Notes: a model not told the origin generated them from the sequence alone. 64,000 nucleotides of DNA from Chitinophagaceae bacterium (GCA_016706055.1 JADJKL010000008.1:314254-378253); one strand, 5' to 3'. Shown: positions 52,135 to 63,743, numbered from the stretch's first letter. Numbers and translations are program-made.

Positions 52135-53961
52135 TTACTTCAAATTCAACTTTATCTGCAACTCCTCAAACTGTTTTTCATCAATAGTAGCTGGAGCATC
52201 TAACATCACATCTCTTCCGCTATTATTTTTTGGAAAAGCAATAAAGTCACGGATGCTTTCGCTGCCACCAAGAATAGCACAAAGACGATCGAAACCAAAA
52301 GCAATACCACCATGTGGTGGTGCTCCATATTCAAATGCTCCCAATAAGAAACCACATTTATGTAGCTGCTCTTCTTCATTCATGCCTAAAGCGGCAAACA
52401 TTTTTTCTTGTAATTCTCTTTGGTAAATTCTGATAGAGCCGCCACCGATTTCATTGCCATTCAATACCATATCATAAGCATTGGCTTTGATATTGGCATA
52501 GGGATGTTTTAAATATTCAGCCGCATTCTCAATAACAGGATTATTATTGATCATTGTTTCAATCTGTGTTGGCTTTGGAGAAGTGAATGGATGATGGCGG
52601 GCTACCCAGCGATTGCCTTCTTCATCGTATTCAAATAACGGAAAATCTAATACCCAAAGCAATTTAAATTCATCCTCTTTTCTTAAACCTAATCTTGTTG
52701 CCATTTCCATCCGCAAATCACTGATGGCTTTTCTTGTTCTTTCTTCTGCACCAGCAAGAATTAAAACTAAGTCACCTGCTTTTGCATTGGCTGCCTCAGC
52801 AATTGCTTTTAATTTGTCTTCAGAATAAAATTTATCTACGCTGCTTTTATAAGTTCCGTCAGCATTTACTTTTATAAACACCAAACCTTTCATTCCTATC
52901 TGCGGACGTTTTACCCATTCTGTCAATTCATCGGTTTGTTTACGACTGTATTCACTGCAACCCGGAACTGCGATTGCAACTACTGTTTCGGCTTCGTCAA
53001 AAACTTTGAAATCAACTCCGTTAATTAATGTGGCATTATCTTGTTTGTCAACATAAACAGTCGACGGCTTTTTCAGGTTCAGAACCCTCATGTCGAAACG
53101 TATATCTGGTTTGTCGTTACCATAATTCCACATAGCATCCTCCCATGTTATACGTTCCAACTTTTCTGTATAATCTATTCCTTTTACATCTTTGAAAATG
53201 GATTTTACCATTCCTTCAAACATGTTTAAAATATCATCCTGCTCTACAAAAGCCATTTCACAATCTATCTGTGTAAATTCTGGTTGGCGATCAGCTCTCA
53301 AATCCTCGTCACGAAAACATTTTACAATCTGGTAATAGCGGTCGTAGCCACTTACCATTAGTAATTGCTTAAATGTTTGTGGAGATTGCGGTAATGCATA
53401 AAACTGTCCGGGATTCATTCTACTCGGCACTACAAAATCTCTAGCACCCTCTGGTGTGGATTTAATTAAGAAAGGCGTTTCAATATCCATGAAACCCTGA
53501 TTGTGTAAATAGTTTCTTGCAGCACGGTTTACAGCATAACGTAGTTCAATGTTTTTCTTAACTGGATTACGACGCAGATCCATGAAGCGGTATTTCATCC
53601 GCAGATCATCGCCACCATCTGTTTTATCTTCTATCGTAAAAGGTGGAACAGCCGATTTGTTTAATATTTTAAAAGATGTAACTACAATTTCAATATCACC
53701 AGTTGGTATGTTTGGATTTTTATTGCTACGTTCATTCACTGTTCCGGTTGCCTGCAACACAAATTCTCTTCCCAAAGGATTTTCTTCTAATTGTTTGTTC
53801 AACTCTTCGCCAAATAGCAATTGAGTGATGCCGTATCTGTCACGGAGATCAATGAAGGTAATGGCGCCAAATTTTCTAATAGTTTGCACCCAACCAGCTA
53901 GGGTTGTTTCAGTTCCATTATTTGCTAATCTTAATTCGCCACAAGTGTGAGTTCTATACAT
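52135..53961 (-). CDS. aspS: Aspartyl-tRNA synthetase
   Basis: The 608-residue class II synthetase has an N-terminal OB anticodon-binding domain (1-105, RTHTCGELRLANNGTETTLA). The catalytic core shows motif 1 near FMDIETPFLIKSTPEGARDF, motif 2 CFRDEDLRADRQPEFTQID and motif 3 GIAFGFDRLCAIL. The bacterial-type GAD insertion domain (about 300-420) is present. The C-terminus ends FRDFIAFPKNNSGRDV-type sequence and a short helix. No defects seen. Start ATG at 53959-53961; it is divergent from the M90-type peptidase gene. Confidence 0.97.
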   Translation of the reverse strand: MYRTHTCGELRLANNGTETTLAGWVQTIRKFGAITFIDLRDRYGITQLLFGEELNKQLEENPLGREFVLQATGTVNERSNKNPNIPTGDIEIVVTSFKILNKSAVPPFTIEDKTDGGDDLRMKYRFMDLRRNPVKKNIELRYAVNRAARNYLHNQGFMDIETPFLIKSTPEGARDFVVPSRMNPGQFYALPQSPQTFKQLLMVSGYDRYYQIVKCFRDEDLRADRQPEFTQIDCEMAFVEQDDILNMFEGMVKSIFKDVKGIDYTEKLERITWEDAMWNYGNDKPDIRFDMRVLNLKKPSTVYVDKQDNATLINGVDFKVFDEAETVVAIAVPGCSEYSRKQTDELTEWVKRPQIGMKGLVFIKVNADGTYKSSVDKFYSEDKLKAIAEAANAKAGDLVLILAGAEERTRKAISDLRMEMATRLGLRKEDEFKLLWVLDFPLFEYDEEGNRWVARHHPFTSPKPTQIETMINNNPVIENAAEYLKHPYANIKANAYDMVLNGNEIGGGSIRIYQRELQEKMFAALGMNEEEQLHKCGFLLGAFEYGAPPHGGIAFGFDRLCAILGGSESIRDFIAFPKNNSGRDVMLDAPATIDEKQFEELQIKLNLK

Positions 53962-54006
53962 AATTTTAAGCTTCGAATTTTGCTGAATATTGTTACGGAA
54001 CGATGA

Positions 54007-54051
54007 AGAGTGCGACGCAACAGACGATGCTAGTAGTACTGTTGCTGGCTA
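54007..54051. repeat. Dispersed 45-nt repeat with GTGCGACGCAACA core, copy 2
   Basis: It lies in the aspS-peptidase divergent gap and matches the copy at 24691-24735 in the same orientation, with identical 13-nt GTGCGACGCAACA and 8-nt TAGTAGTA blocks. No hairpin or coding sense is evident. Confidence 0.55.
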
Positions 54052-54158
54052 CAAAAATCAATACATTCCCAATGGCGCAAAGATAGCAAGGCGAGGCCTT
54101 ATTTTGAATGTTTTATGCATTGAATGGGAGTTGTATATTCGCTTTTTGTGCTACGTAA

Positions 54159-55199
54159 ATGCCGCAAGACACTGTTTATATAATTCCAAAATGGCTTCGA
54201 ACACCTTTAGAGAAGGAGCATCTTTATATCCATCCATCAGGCGACTCTATTTACTTGCCGGATTCCTTTTTTGGAACGGGAGGCTATGAAGGTTGGGTTA
54301 TAGCGGAACAAATACGAAAGCAAAATGAAATTCAATATAAGAAGGAACAATCTGACTTTTCCTGGGTGATTTTTCTTGTGCTTCTTATTACTGGGGTTGT
54401 TTTAGCAGTGCTTACAAATTTAGTTGAAGCTATTCCTGAATGGATAGAAAGGCGGAAAAGGATTAAGAAAGCAAAAGTGCTGATAGATGAAAGAGGTATT
54501 CAATATCACAACTGGTTAATCTCTTATAACCCATATTATGCTTCGCTAACGGAGGCGGGAAAGGAACGGTTTCTTATACGTACCGCTGCATTTATGCAGT
54601 CGAAGGTATTTAGGTATCATGCAATGATACCTGAAGAATATATTCCTGTATTGATAAGTGGTGCTGCTGTGCAAATAACCTTTGGGCTAAGAAATTTTTT
54701 GATGGATTATTTCTCCGTCATTCATATAATAAAAGGTGAGTACAGAATTCCGGGTAATGATGAAGATATTTATCATGGCCATGTAAGCCGGAGGGGAATA
54801 CATGTAGCTTGGAATCATTTTCTGTATGGCTTTGGTGATTATAAGGATTGTATAAATGTTGGTTTGCATGAAATGGCACATGCTGTTTCGTATGACGCAT
54901 TTCTTGGTGCGGAAGATTTGCATGATGCAAGATTTAAGAGAAGGCTGGAAGAGTTCAGGAAACTGGGAAGGCCTGTATTCAGAGCTATGCGGGCAGGCGA
55001 CAGTCATTTGTTGGATAACTATGCAGCTACAAATATTGATGAGTTTTGGGCTGTTTGTGTAGAAACATTTTTTGAAAACACAGAAGAGTTTAAACGTACT
55101 ATGCCCGATTTATATCATTCTATTACCTGCTTATTGAATCAAGATCCCCTTGATCTGGAGAAAATAATTAATAAGAAGCTAGCATGGCTTGCAATTTGA
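54159..55199 (+). CDS. Zinc metallopeptidase of the M90 (MtfA-like) family, membrane-anchored
   Basis: The 346-residue protein has one membrane helix (about 68-88, SWVIFLVLLITGVVLAVLTN) and a cytoplasmic-type M90 domain from about 115 on. The zinc motif is H237-E-M-A-H241 (VGLHEMAHAVSYD), with a downstream glutamate expected in TNIDEFWAVCVETFFE. MtfA from E. coli is a soluble aminopeptidase acting on the glucose-PTS regulator Mlc; this one carries a membrane anchor and an N-terminal 60-residue region of unknown role. The start is ATG at 54159. Substrate unknown. Confidence 0.88.
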   Translation: MPQDTVYIIPKWLRTPLEKEHLYIHPSGDSIYLPDSFFGTGGYEGWVIAEQIRKQNEIQYKKEQSDFSWVIFLVLLITGVVLAVLTNLVEAIPEWIERRKRIKKAKVLIDERGIQYHNWLISYNPYYASLTEAGKERFLIRTAAFMQSKVFRYHAMIPEEYIPVLISGAAVQITFGLRNFLMDYFSVIHIIKGEYRIPGNDEDIYHGHVSRRGIHVAWNHFLYGFGDYKDCINVGLHEMAHAVSYDAFLGAEDLHDARFKRRLEEFRKLGRPVFRAMRAGDSHLLDNYAATNIDEFWAVCVETFFENTEEFKRTMPDLYHSITCLLNQDPLDLEKIINKKLAWLAI

Positions 55200-55371
55200 G
55201 AAAAGTCTTTATACTTTTAGTATAGCATCTAAACCCTATAGCAAAGAAGCCAATTTAAATCCGTCCGCCATGCTTACCCTTGCCATCATTTATTATATCC
55301 GACGTCATTTTCTGGAAGTTAAAAGAAGGAAGCAAGTGCTGCTCGCCACATAGCATTCCCTTTCAAAAGGT

Positions 55372-56439
55372 TTATCCTCTCATTAAAATTTTAGTGAAAC
55401 GACTTATGTCGGCTTCGGGCAATACAGGCTTGTTATATAATAGTTGTTCTACCAATTGTTTTGCAAAGTAAGGAGCCAAAGAACAGCCTTTAGTTCCCAT
55501 GCCGTTTAAGATTCCGATGTTTGGATGTATTGGATGCAAACCAACGAACGGTCTTCTTTCCAATGTAGCAGGTCGGATGCCAGCTAAATGGTCAACAATT
55601 TTAAAAGGAACCTTTAACCACTCTTTTAATAAGGCTTCTGTTTTTTCTTTGAATGCAGGAGTGGGATCGGGGTTGTCAAATTCCCATGCATAGTTGGAGC
55701 CTATCCACCACAGTCCGGGTGTGGAAAGCGGTGCAAGCATCATTCCTTTTTTGTAAATATTTGTAGTGGGAAGATCTGGTATTTCAACTAATAATACTTC
55801 CCCTTTGTTTGGGGCGAAAGGAAGCAGTTTGAAATAGGAATTTTCAGCACAATCTGCTCCATCACAGAAAATAATTTTATCAGCCGTAAGGTCTTTATAC
55901 TGAATTTTATCTGCTGATAATTTTAATTGATCAATTTCAAATTCTTCTTCGACCAACAGATTCTTTTCTTTCAAATGCCTGCGCCAGGCTGGTAATAAAG
56001 AATCAAGATGAACAGTGTAAACTGCTTTTATTTCGCCGCAACCAAAATCATAATTGAAATTATTTCTAAAGTATTCTTGGTCTTGATATTCGCTGACATA
56101 AGCTGCTTTTTCTTCAACCCTTTGCATAAAGCTTATCCGCATTTGTGGACTGGGAAAAAAGTCGATGATATTTTTTTGTGAGAAAGCAGTAATTCCGAGT
56201 TCGTTTCCAAATTGAGTATATGCTTTGTTTGCAAATGGAATAATTTCATCTGCCAGCCATACTTCTACATGTCTTCTTCCGGTAACAGGGTTGATGATGC
56301 CTGCGGCAATTCTGGAAGGGGAATTTGAATAGTTTTTATCAATGACGATGAAAGACTTTTCTTCTTTTTCAAGATAATAAGAAAGCCATGTGCCGGAAAT
56401 GCCTTGCCCGATGATGAGATAATCTATCTGCATAGGCAA
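55372..56439 (-). CDS. FAD-dependent oxidoreductase, DAO family
   Basis: This 355-residue protein opens with the FAD-binding Rossmann motif (DYLIIGQGISGTWLSYYL, G-x-G-x-x-G). It has the DAO family layout: SPSRIAAGIINPVTGRRHV, then a substrate domain, then the C-terminal FAD contact GILNGMGTKGCSLAPYFAKQ. It resembles glycine/D-amino-acid oxidase-like enzymes such as the MnmC C-terminal domain, but lacks a fused methyltransferase. The substrate is unknown. Start ATG could be at 56439 or at the third codon (MQIDYL). Terminator-like palindromes lie upstream, between it and the alpha-2-macroglobulin gene. Confidence 0.85.
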   Translation of the reverse strand: MPMQIDYLIIGQGISGTWLSYYLEKEEKSFIVIDKNYSNSPSRIAAGIINPVTGRRHVEVWLADEIIPFANKAYTQFGNELGITAFSQKNIIDFFPSPQMRISFMQRVEEKAAYVSEYQDQEYFRNNFNYDFGCGEIKAVYTVHLDSLLPAWRRHLKEKNLLVEEEFEIDQLKLSADKIQYKDLTADKIIFCDGADCAENSYFKLLPFAPNKGEVLLVEIPDLPTTNIYKKGMMLAPLSTPGLWWIGSNYAWEFDNPDPTPAFKEKTEALLKEWLKVPFKIVDHLAGIRPATLERRPFVGLHPIHPNIGILNGMGTKGCSLAPYFAKQLVEQLLYNKPVLPEADISRFTKILMRG

Positions 56440-56474
56440 ATGTAAGTCGAACAGCTATTGTTGTTCGATATTTT

Positions 56475-56503
56475 AGAAAAAGATGCCGGGTCGAGCCCGG
56501 CAT
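56475..56503 (-). terminator. Terminator hairpin 3' of the alpha-2-macroglobulin gene
   Basis: The perfect 8-bp stem ATGCCGGG/CCCGGCAT (56483-56503) is followed on the minus strand by CTTTTTCT, forming a rho-independent terminator for the upstream gene. Confidence 0.7.
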
Positions 56504-56521
56504 GACTTTTTGCATATTGTC

Positions 56522-56542
56522 ATTCCGGCCTTGAGCCGGAAT
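56522..56542. repeat. Second palindrome, ATTCCGGC/GCCGGAAT
   Basis: A perfect 8-bp stem with a 5-nt loop. On the plus strand it runs into TTTTT, so it could terminate plus-strand transcription. It stands 19 nt from the terminator at 56483-56503, and together they look like a bidirectional pair or a small palindromic repeat. Confidence 0.6.
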
Positions 56543-56557
56543 CTTTTTAAATGTTAT

Positions 56558-59500
56558 TTATTCTACAGTAATTCTTACTCCCTCTGAATGCGAAGTAAAC
56601 TCCGGAGCATACATACACTGTATTGTTGTAACGCCATTACTGAAATTACCTGTATGCGTTACGAACAACGGATATTCAAAAACATAAGTCCCTTTCCTTA
56701 AATAGCTAAAGAAGAAATTGGTACTTGCATCTTTGGTGCTTTCGTAATATCCTAATCCGCCTTGATACTTATAACTGCTCAACACATTTACAGGCTCCAG
56801 TGCAGATGCTCTCATATCTTTCATGTGAACATATTCCATGTCACGGTCTACACGAAGTTCTACTCTTACTTTTATCTTGTCGCCTACTTTCAAAACATCA
56901 CCGTCTTTTACAGGAGTGATAACCGGTCCACGGTCGGTATTCTTTTCAACAAACAGTTTCTTGACCAAATTCAATGGCGTTGCTGCTGTTGTTATTTTAT
57001 CAAGGTCTTCAAAATACTGCCAGTAAACTCCGCCCCATGTTGCTGATACATTTTTATTGGGAGAAGAAACAGTAACATTGATATTTCCCATTTGCGGAGT
57101 TACTTTGTTTCCTTCAATCACTTTTTTGAAATAACCTGTTCCTGCTTCTTGCCCTGCATCAGTTGATTTAATTGTTGTACTTCCAAGTTTTACTTCTACA
57201 ACTGGTTCGCTATTCAGCCATTCTGTTCCTTGTAATAACAATGCATAACAAGCTTCGGCGGTTGCCTTTGTTGTTTTCCAGTTATTGGTCTGTTTGTTTT
57301 TTAATAACCATGTTCTAAGATCGTCAACCGTTTTGGTGTCTTTCCCTGCTTCTTGGAAAGCTTCAATTAACAAAGCCTGAGTTTCAATTGGTGCTTGGTA
57401 CCAGAACCATCCATTGGTTTGATCTTTCCAATACATTCCCAGTTCTTCATTGTTGATGGAAGTTTCTTTCAACGATTTAAGAATGGCAGCAGGAGTATTT
57501 GCATCATCTGTTCTGTGCAATGCTAATGCGATCATACCCTGCATATATTTACTTTGACCAACCCATGTTTGTTGTGTTCTTCCACGGAAATAAGTGTAGG
57601 CAGTCATTGAAGCTGCTGCGATTTTATATTCAGGGAAGAAACTTCTCATGTACAAATACTGAATCGTTGTATAACCCGGTGTGTATTTTTTCAGATCAGT
57701 TTTGTATTTAATAAGGTTGTCATAATCCTCTTTTATTTTCCTGTCTAAATAAGGAATAGCTGTTGCCAATATTGCTTTCATTTTATCATCCTGACCGTTG
57801 GCAATAGCATTCAGTTTTTTCAGATGGCCAATTCCTGTTACAATATATTGTGTCATATAACGATCATCCGGTCCACCTGTAAACCAAACAAAACCACCGT
57901 TGCTGCTTTGCATTTGCTTCAGCTTTGCATAGGAGTTATTCAACTGCTCACTCATTTTTATCATGTCGAATAGCAACGCAATATTTCTTTTTTGCTCTGC
58001 TTCATTTTTTGCCTGTAATACCCAAGGTGTTTCTTCCAGCATTACGGCTTTCAGTTCCTGATTCTTTTGCAGATTACTCATCAGCGCAGCGGTATCTTTT
58101 ATTTTCCATTTGTCAAACACTTCTTTAATGCGAGGTGATGAATTGGAAATATGCGTTGCTAATGAATTGGCATAATACCGGTTCCAAGTTTGTTCTGCAC
58201 ATTCATATGGATACTCCATCAGGTAAGGTAGAGCCTGTACTGCATACCATGCGGGATTAGAAGTGTATTCCAATGTGAGTGCATAGTGCTGTAATGTTTC
58301 ACTCTTGCCACTGTTCAGCAATTTATCAAAACTGAAATTCTTTGTTCCTGTTCCTCTCATCGGCAAAGGCATTGTTTCTGTTACCAGCATTCTGTTGGTA
58401 AGCACAGGCAATGCATTTTCTTCGCCATCAGAATAGTTCCCAGCTTTGGCAACAATTCTCCAAACCAACGCATTATTAAACTGATAAGGTATTTCTATTG
58501 GGAATTTCACCACTTCACTTTGTCCTGCTGCTACAGTGAAATACTGGTTAGGAATTACGCTTTGGAACTGACCATCGACCGGTTCATTGGTAGTGGCATC
58601 GAATAATTGTAAGGAAACAGTTCCTGTCATTTCTTTATCAGACAGGTTAACTATTTTGGAATTGAGATCAATCTTATCACCTTGTCTTAAAAACCTTGGC
58701 GGATTAGGCTGCACCATCAATTCTTTTTGTGTGACAATTTCTTTGCTGCTTGTTCCAAAGGCAGCATCTTTTGTATGTGCCAATGCCATGAATTTCCATT
58801 TGGTTAATGCTTCTGGCATAGTGAAAGAAAATTCAATTGCACCAGTGCTGTCTGTTCTTAAATCTGGTAAGAAGAAAGCTGTTTCGTTGAAGTTCTTTCT
58901 GATTTTGACATCGCCAGATTGTTGACTTGTTTGTTGTTCGTCTGATTGATCCGCTCTACCATCGCCATCAGAATCTTTTGCTTTTTTTGCGACTTCACCG
59001 ACAACTAACATTTCGCCTTGCTCCTTGTATTCATCGTTAGGTGCTGCTCCATCAGCGTTTTCTCTTGCAGTTGGTGCAGGACTCATTCCCCTCACCATTA
59101 TGTTGTCATTATAAAAGGTTACATCGTTAGTAAAAGAGCCAAGAAGTAAATAGTCATATTTTTTTACAACATATTTTCCTGCTTGGTCATTAATATAACG
59201 CTGATTAGATTGTACCTGATTAAAGTTTTGTGTACCAGCCCATCTATTTCTGTTGTAATATGAAGGCCAGATAGAAGGTTTATACCAATTATGTGGTACA
59301 AATTGATCTAATGAAGCATCATACATACTGCCCAGCATTTCTGCTGCCACCTTTTCTTTTTTCAATCCGGTAATTCTCAGCTTCCATTTTTCTTCGCTGC
59401 CGGGTAAAGTTTTGTCTCTATAAGTGGCATATTCAATACTGAGTTCTTTATTTGTCCAGGGAATACTAATGGTTTGATTCAGTTGATAAAAACGATTATG

Positions 59501-62500
59501 CTTAATAAACATCCAGCCAACACCATAACCTGGGCGGTCTCTTTCAGTTACCAGATAATTGAATTTTCTTTTTTCATTATCTAGCTTGATGAAAGAATAG
59601 TCAACTGCCGAAGGAATATTCTTATTGTCGTTTTTGTCCAACTGGTACACTACAAATAAATTATCTGCGGATGTTCCTAACTCAATGTTTGCGGTTTCGC
59701 CGGGTTCAACAGAAGTTTTTGTATTGCCTAACCATAAGTAATCTGCCCGGTTCAGCTGATTGCTCTTTTCATCAAACAGTTCGATGTATTTTACATCTTT
59801 TACTATTTCTCCATTCTTATCTTTTGTTTCTATCTCAATAATGTAGAATCCGGGAGTAAAGCTATTATTGCCTATTGCCCATTGCCCATTTGCTTTGGCA
59901 GAATCTACTTTATTGAAAACTTCCTGTCCCTTCTCCCAGCTTTTGAATCGGATTCATTATCATACTCATCAAAAGGGAATTGTTTAATGTATTCGTTTTT
60001 GCTCATTGGCAAACTGATCAGGCCTTTCCCAATAGCGGTCACGGATCAGTCTTTTTTCCTCTTTCAGTTTGGTGATGGTTACTTTCACTTTAGCTGGTTC
60101 ATATTCGCCATTCATGTTTTGTGTGCGGATAGATAATGACTTTAAACTATCGGCAGGTAAAGAAGAAGGAACAGAAGAAACAAGCATAAGTGATTTATAA
60201 CTTACAGAAACAGATTTTTCTCCGCTTCTTGTTTCACCATTTATGTCAGTAACATCGGCATACACTGTGTCGTCAAATACCGGTTCTAATTTTTTATCAA
60301 TCTTCAGATCAGGGATTGCTGTGAATTCAATTACAAATTTTCCGTCTTTATCTGTTTTTACTTCGCCATGTGCACTTTCCATTTGCTCGGTTGGCGGCTG
60401 CCATGAACGCCAAAAAGAACCACGGATATAAAAGCGAGGTTGCCTACTACTCTGTATTTTACATTGGCGCCATCTATATTGTTTCCGGCGTAAGCTTTGC
60501 TACACCTGTTACTTTTATTTTGTCATTTACTTTATAAGTTCCTTTAATAGGTTCATAGTCAACAAAGAATTTAGGACGTTTGTATTCTTCTACTTTAAAA
60601 CCAATATTGCCACCATCTTTCTTCGTATAAATAGAGAATTGGCCGTTCATGCCAGTTTGTGTAATTGAAATTTGCCAATGAAAGAACCAAATTCATTTGT
60701 AGTTAATCTAATTGTATCAAGGTCTTTATAATTAGCATCTCTTAACACAACTGTTGTAGAATAGCCAGCCATTACACCACCTGTTTTTTCTACATTATTT
60801 CTTGTCAATACAATTCCTTTGTAATAAACCGTTTGGCCGGGACGGTAAATAGCCCTGTCAGTAAACAAGTGTATGGAAGTGATTGATTTAGATTCCTGCG
60901 GCTGTTGGTTATAATAATAGTAATCGTAAGCAAGATCATTCATGAAAAGATGATCATTACCATGTTTTACATCCAATAAAAAAGAATAGTTTCTATTGTT
61001 GTTCTTTTCATCTTTTACTCTTTTTATTTTGAAAAACCCATTGGCATCTGTTGTATATGAGTCGCCTTTTGTTTTTTCATATTTTGATTGCTGATAATTA
61101 TAGGTTTGTTGCCAAAGTTGTACTGTGGCTTTTGCCAAAGGCTGTCCTGAATTTCTGTTCAGTACAAAATAATCGCTGCCATTGTTTACATAGCTAATTC
61201 CAGATACATAAAATAATCTTGCTCCAATAACTGTTTTCTTTCCGCTAAAATCATTTTGGTCAGATGCGGCTAAAAAATATTCTCCCGGTGGTAGGGCATC
61301 TACTTTTAATTCTGTACTATGTGTTTGCAAATCATTTGTGGCTGGTAATTTTGTTGCCAACTTTTATCAGCTTTTGCATCTGCTATCGCCGTCCAAAAGC
61401 GATTATCATATTGAGTTTCTAATAATTTTTTAAGATTGTCGTCAGCCTTTACAATCCGTAGGTAAAGTGTATTTATATTTTTATATTGAATCAACGTTCT
61501 AAATGGCTGATCAGGCACATTTACTTTTTCTACAGTGAATTGTAATGAAGGGTTGTTAATACTGTTCAGCAGATTATAATAATTTATTCTTCCTTCGGAA
61601 GAATCTTTTTGTAGAAACCTGCTCACATATTTCTTTTTGCTTTTAATGCGACTGTAGGATTGGTGGTATCACCAAAAGGTTTATAAGCATTAGCCTTTTG
61701 CTCATATATCTGTGCAACCAAATACCAAGCCTGAGCCGCAGCAGGAACTTTAGCCATATTGATGTGCAAGTGATTTAATGCATTAAAATAAAGTTGTTCT
61801 TTATCCGATGAGTTGATTTTTGTTTTACAAATTGTATCCGATGAATATCTGCATCAATTAATGCATCTGGTTTTGCATCATTTAAATGAAAGGCGATTAG
61901 TTTTTTTGATAAATAAGTAATGCTTTATGTTGCAAGGACATTGAATCCTTTGTTGAAATTTTCTGGTAACAAAATCTGCTGCTAGATCAAAGCACTGGCT
62001 AAATCAATTTCAAAAGCATAGGCTGGTTTTTTAATATCCCTTTCATCATTATCAAATAAGCAATTGCACGGTGAGCTAAGATCATATAGCGTTGGTCGTA
62101 GATGACGAACATTTTTGTTATAATTGCATCAAACGGATCAAGTTTTGTTTGTTGTAGTAGCTTTTCGACTTTTTATAGACTGCAAATACAATTCTCAATC
62201 TTTTGTGAAAATCTTCGGCATCCCAAGTGGCTATATCAGTTTGTTACAAAATCACCAGTTTTAGTACGGTTATACAGTTTCCAGCGGTTTTGCTGATAAT
62301 AATTCCAATACATATCGGCTTCAAGACTACTAATATGGGAAGTAACAGGTTCTTTACTGGAACTAATTTTCTTTTTCTATTTCAGTAATGGAGAATACAG
62401 CATTTTCTTCCCGAATTTTCATTTGCAGCCCCATCATATATACTAATGACTTTATAACCTGAGCATCCTGCTTTTCCTTTTAGCAAGAGCATATATTAGT

Positions 62501-62669
62501 TTTCACTTCTGCTAATGCAGACTTGGCAATCCTTTGTTAACAAAGTCTCCACTTTCTTCCATTCTTTTTCTGCATTCTTTATCGGGTTTAGCTAAACGAT
62601 GTCTCATAGTAAACAAACTAAAAATTGTAACTAATAGGATTATAGGTTTCCTACGAATTGATACTTCAT
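56558..62669 (-). CDS. Alpha-2-macroglobulin family protein (about 2040 residues), broken by many frameshifts
   Basis: The intact part, 56558 to about 59945, encodes the macroglobulin core: MG-type beta modules, the alpha-2-macroglobulin motif (NETAFFLPDLRTDSTGAIEF), the thioester motif CAEQ (58190-58201, in YPYECAEQTWNRYY) and the alpha/alpha-toroid complement-like domain (GFVWFTGGPDDRYMTQYI). Upstream, N-terminal MG modules (FLLDVKHGNDHLFMNDLAYD, IHLFTDRAIYRPGQTVYYKG) and a leading helical region (SWQQN, LVNKGLP) are readable but change frame near 59945, 60003, 60440, 60660, 61350 and 61622, and more densely after that. An original start near 62667-62669 is likely. Such proteins trap foreign proteases or act in envelope defence. 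The breaks look like sequence errors near a contig end. Confidence 0.85.
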
Positions 62670-63010
62670 TCTTTAAGTTTTTTTTTAAATCTTCTTTTGC
62701 AGGACGAAATGTATGCGTAATAAGATGCAAGTCAGAAGATAAATTTCAAAAGGTTCTTTGTTGCGTCAGAAACAGGAAGTTACCAAAAATGTTGATGGAA
62801 CAAAATGTTTCAATTTGATTATTATTTTTCATTTTAATAATGCGAAAAACATTCCGCTAAAACGCTTCATCAGCAAGCACTCCGGCATAAGCTGTAAAAG
62901 GCTTATTTGCAGCCTTATTCCTTAATTTTTTTGATAGGTTTTGGCATGATAGCAGGAGATTGGAAACTGGATAAATGGAAAACAATTAATAATCATTTAA
63001 AACAAACGTT
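62670..63010. other. Non-coding or unreadable stretch between divergent genes
   Basis: These 341 nt separate the presumed starts of the alpha-2-macroglobulin (minus) and DUF4476 (plus) genes. They would hold both promoters, but I find no convincing promoter, repeat, RNA or reading frame. The surrounding sequence has frequent indels, so motif calls here would be unreliable. Confidence 0.4.
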
Positions 63011-63723
63011 ATGAAAAATTTTACCTAATTATCAGTTCACTGTTCTCACTTTTTCGCTGCTTGCCTTTGATGGAAGCCGCCTTAGTATATCAGCAGTAAC
63101 CAGTAGCCAAGTAACTTTCAGTGGAAGTTGATGGCCGCAAATTTTTCGATTATAGAAGGATAACAGTATTGCATTAAGCTATCTTACCGAAGGTTATCAT
63201 CAGGTAGTTCACGGCCAGGCTAAAAGAGGTAATGGAAACACATTTGGCAGAAATGTAATCATCTACACCAATTCAGTTTTACCTTGAAAAGAGGGTTTCA
63301 ACTTGAGATTACTATCTAACTGCGTTTGGTAAGAGTATTAGTGGATGAACGCAAGATGGACATTATTGACGAATGGTATAATGACCAAGATGATTTACTT
63401 GACAGTGATAATGGTGGATGGAACAACGGTTACAGGTAATGTAATGAACACCAGAGAGTTTGAAACTGTAAAAACATCTTCGCCAAGAATGGTTTGAAAA
63501 CAACCGGATTACTTCAGTAAAAGTATATTATCGAAAAATAATTTTACTACTGCAAGTAAAAGAAATGATGTTGCTATTTACTTTTGAAAATAACAGGCTT
63601 GAAATTGCGAAGCTTGCATTTAGTAAAACAGTAGATAAGAATAATTATTTTCTATAAATGATGCATTGACTTTTAGCAGTAGCAAAGATGAACTGGCCGG
63701 TTTTACTCCGTCAATCCCGTTAA
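63011..63723 (+). CDS. DUF4476 protein, frameshifted
   Basis: No single frame is open, but three-frame reading from the ATG at 63011 recovers a signal-peptide-like start (MKNFT...) and VEVDGRKFFDYRRDNS-like sequence. The DUF4476 domain follows: NTREFETVKTS, EWFENNRITSVKYI, LLFTFENNRLEIAKLAFS, then DALTFSSSKDELAG, stopping at 63721-63723. The expected product is about 235 residues, exported, of unknown function. At least five single-base changes are needed to read it through. With the neighbours in the same condition, sequencing errors explain it better than decay. Confidence 0.65.
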
Positions 63724-63743
63724 ATACATACACACCCCAATAA

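Noticed and set aside
54687..55062. Overlapping His-rich minus-strand and plus-strand frames inside the M90 peptidase gene
   Set aside because: They are shadows of the peptidase frame, which has the HEMAH motif and full-length similarity.
62102..62818. Several short frames on both strands near the window end
   Set aside because: These are fragments produced by indels; minus-strand reading recovers the N-terminal part of the alpha-2-macroglobulin instead.
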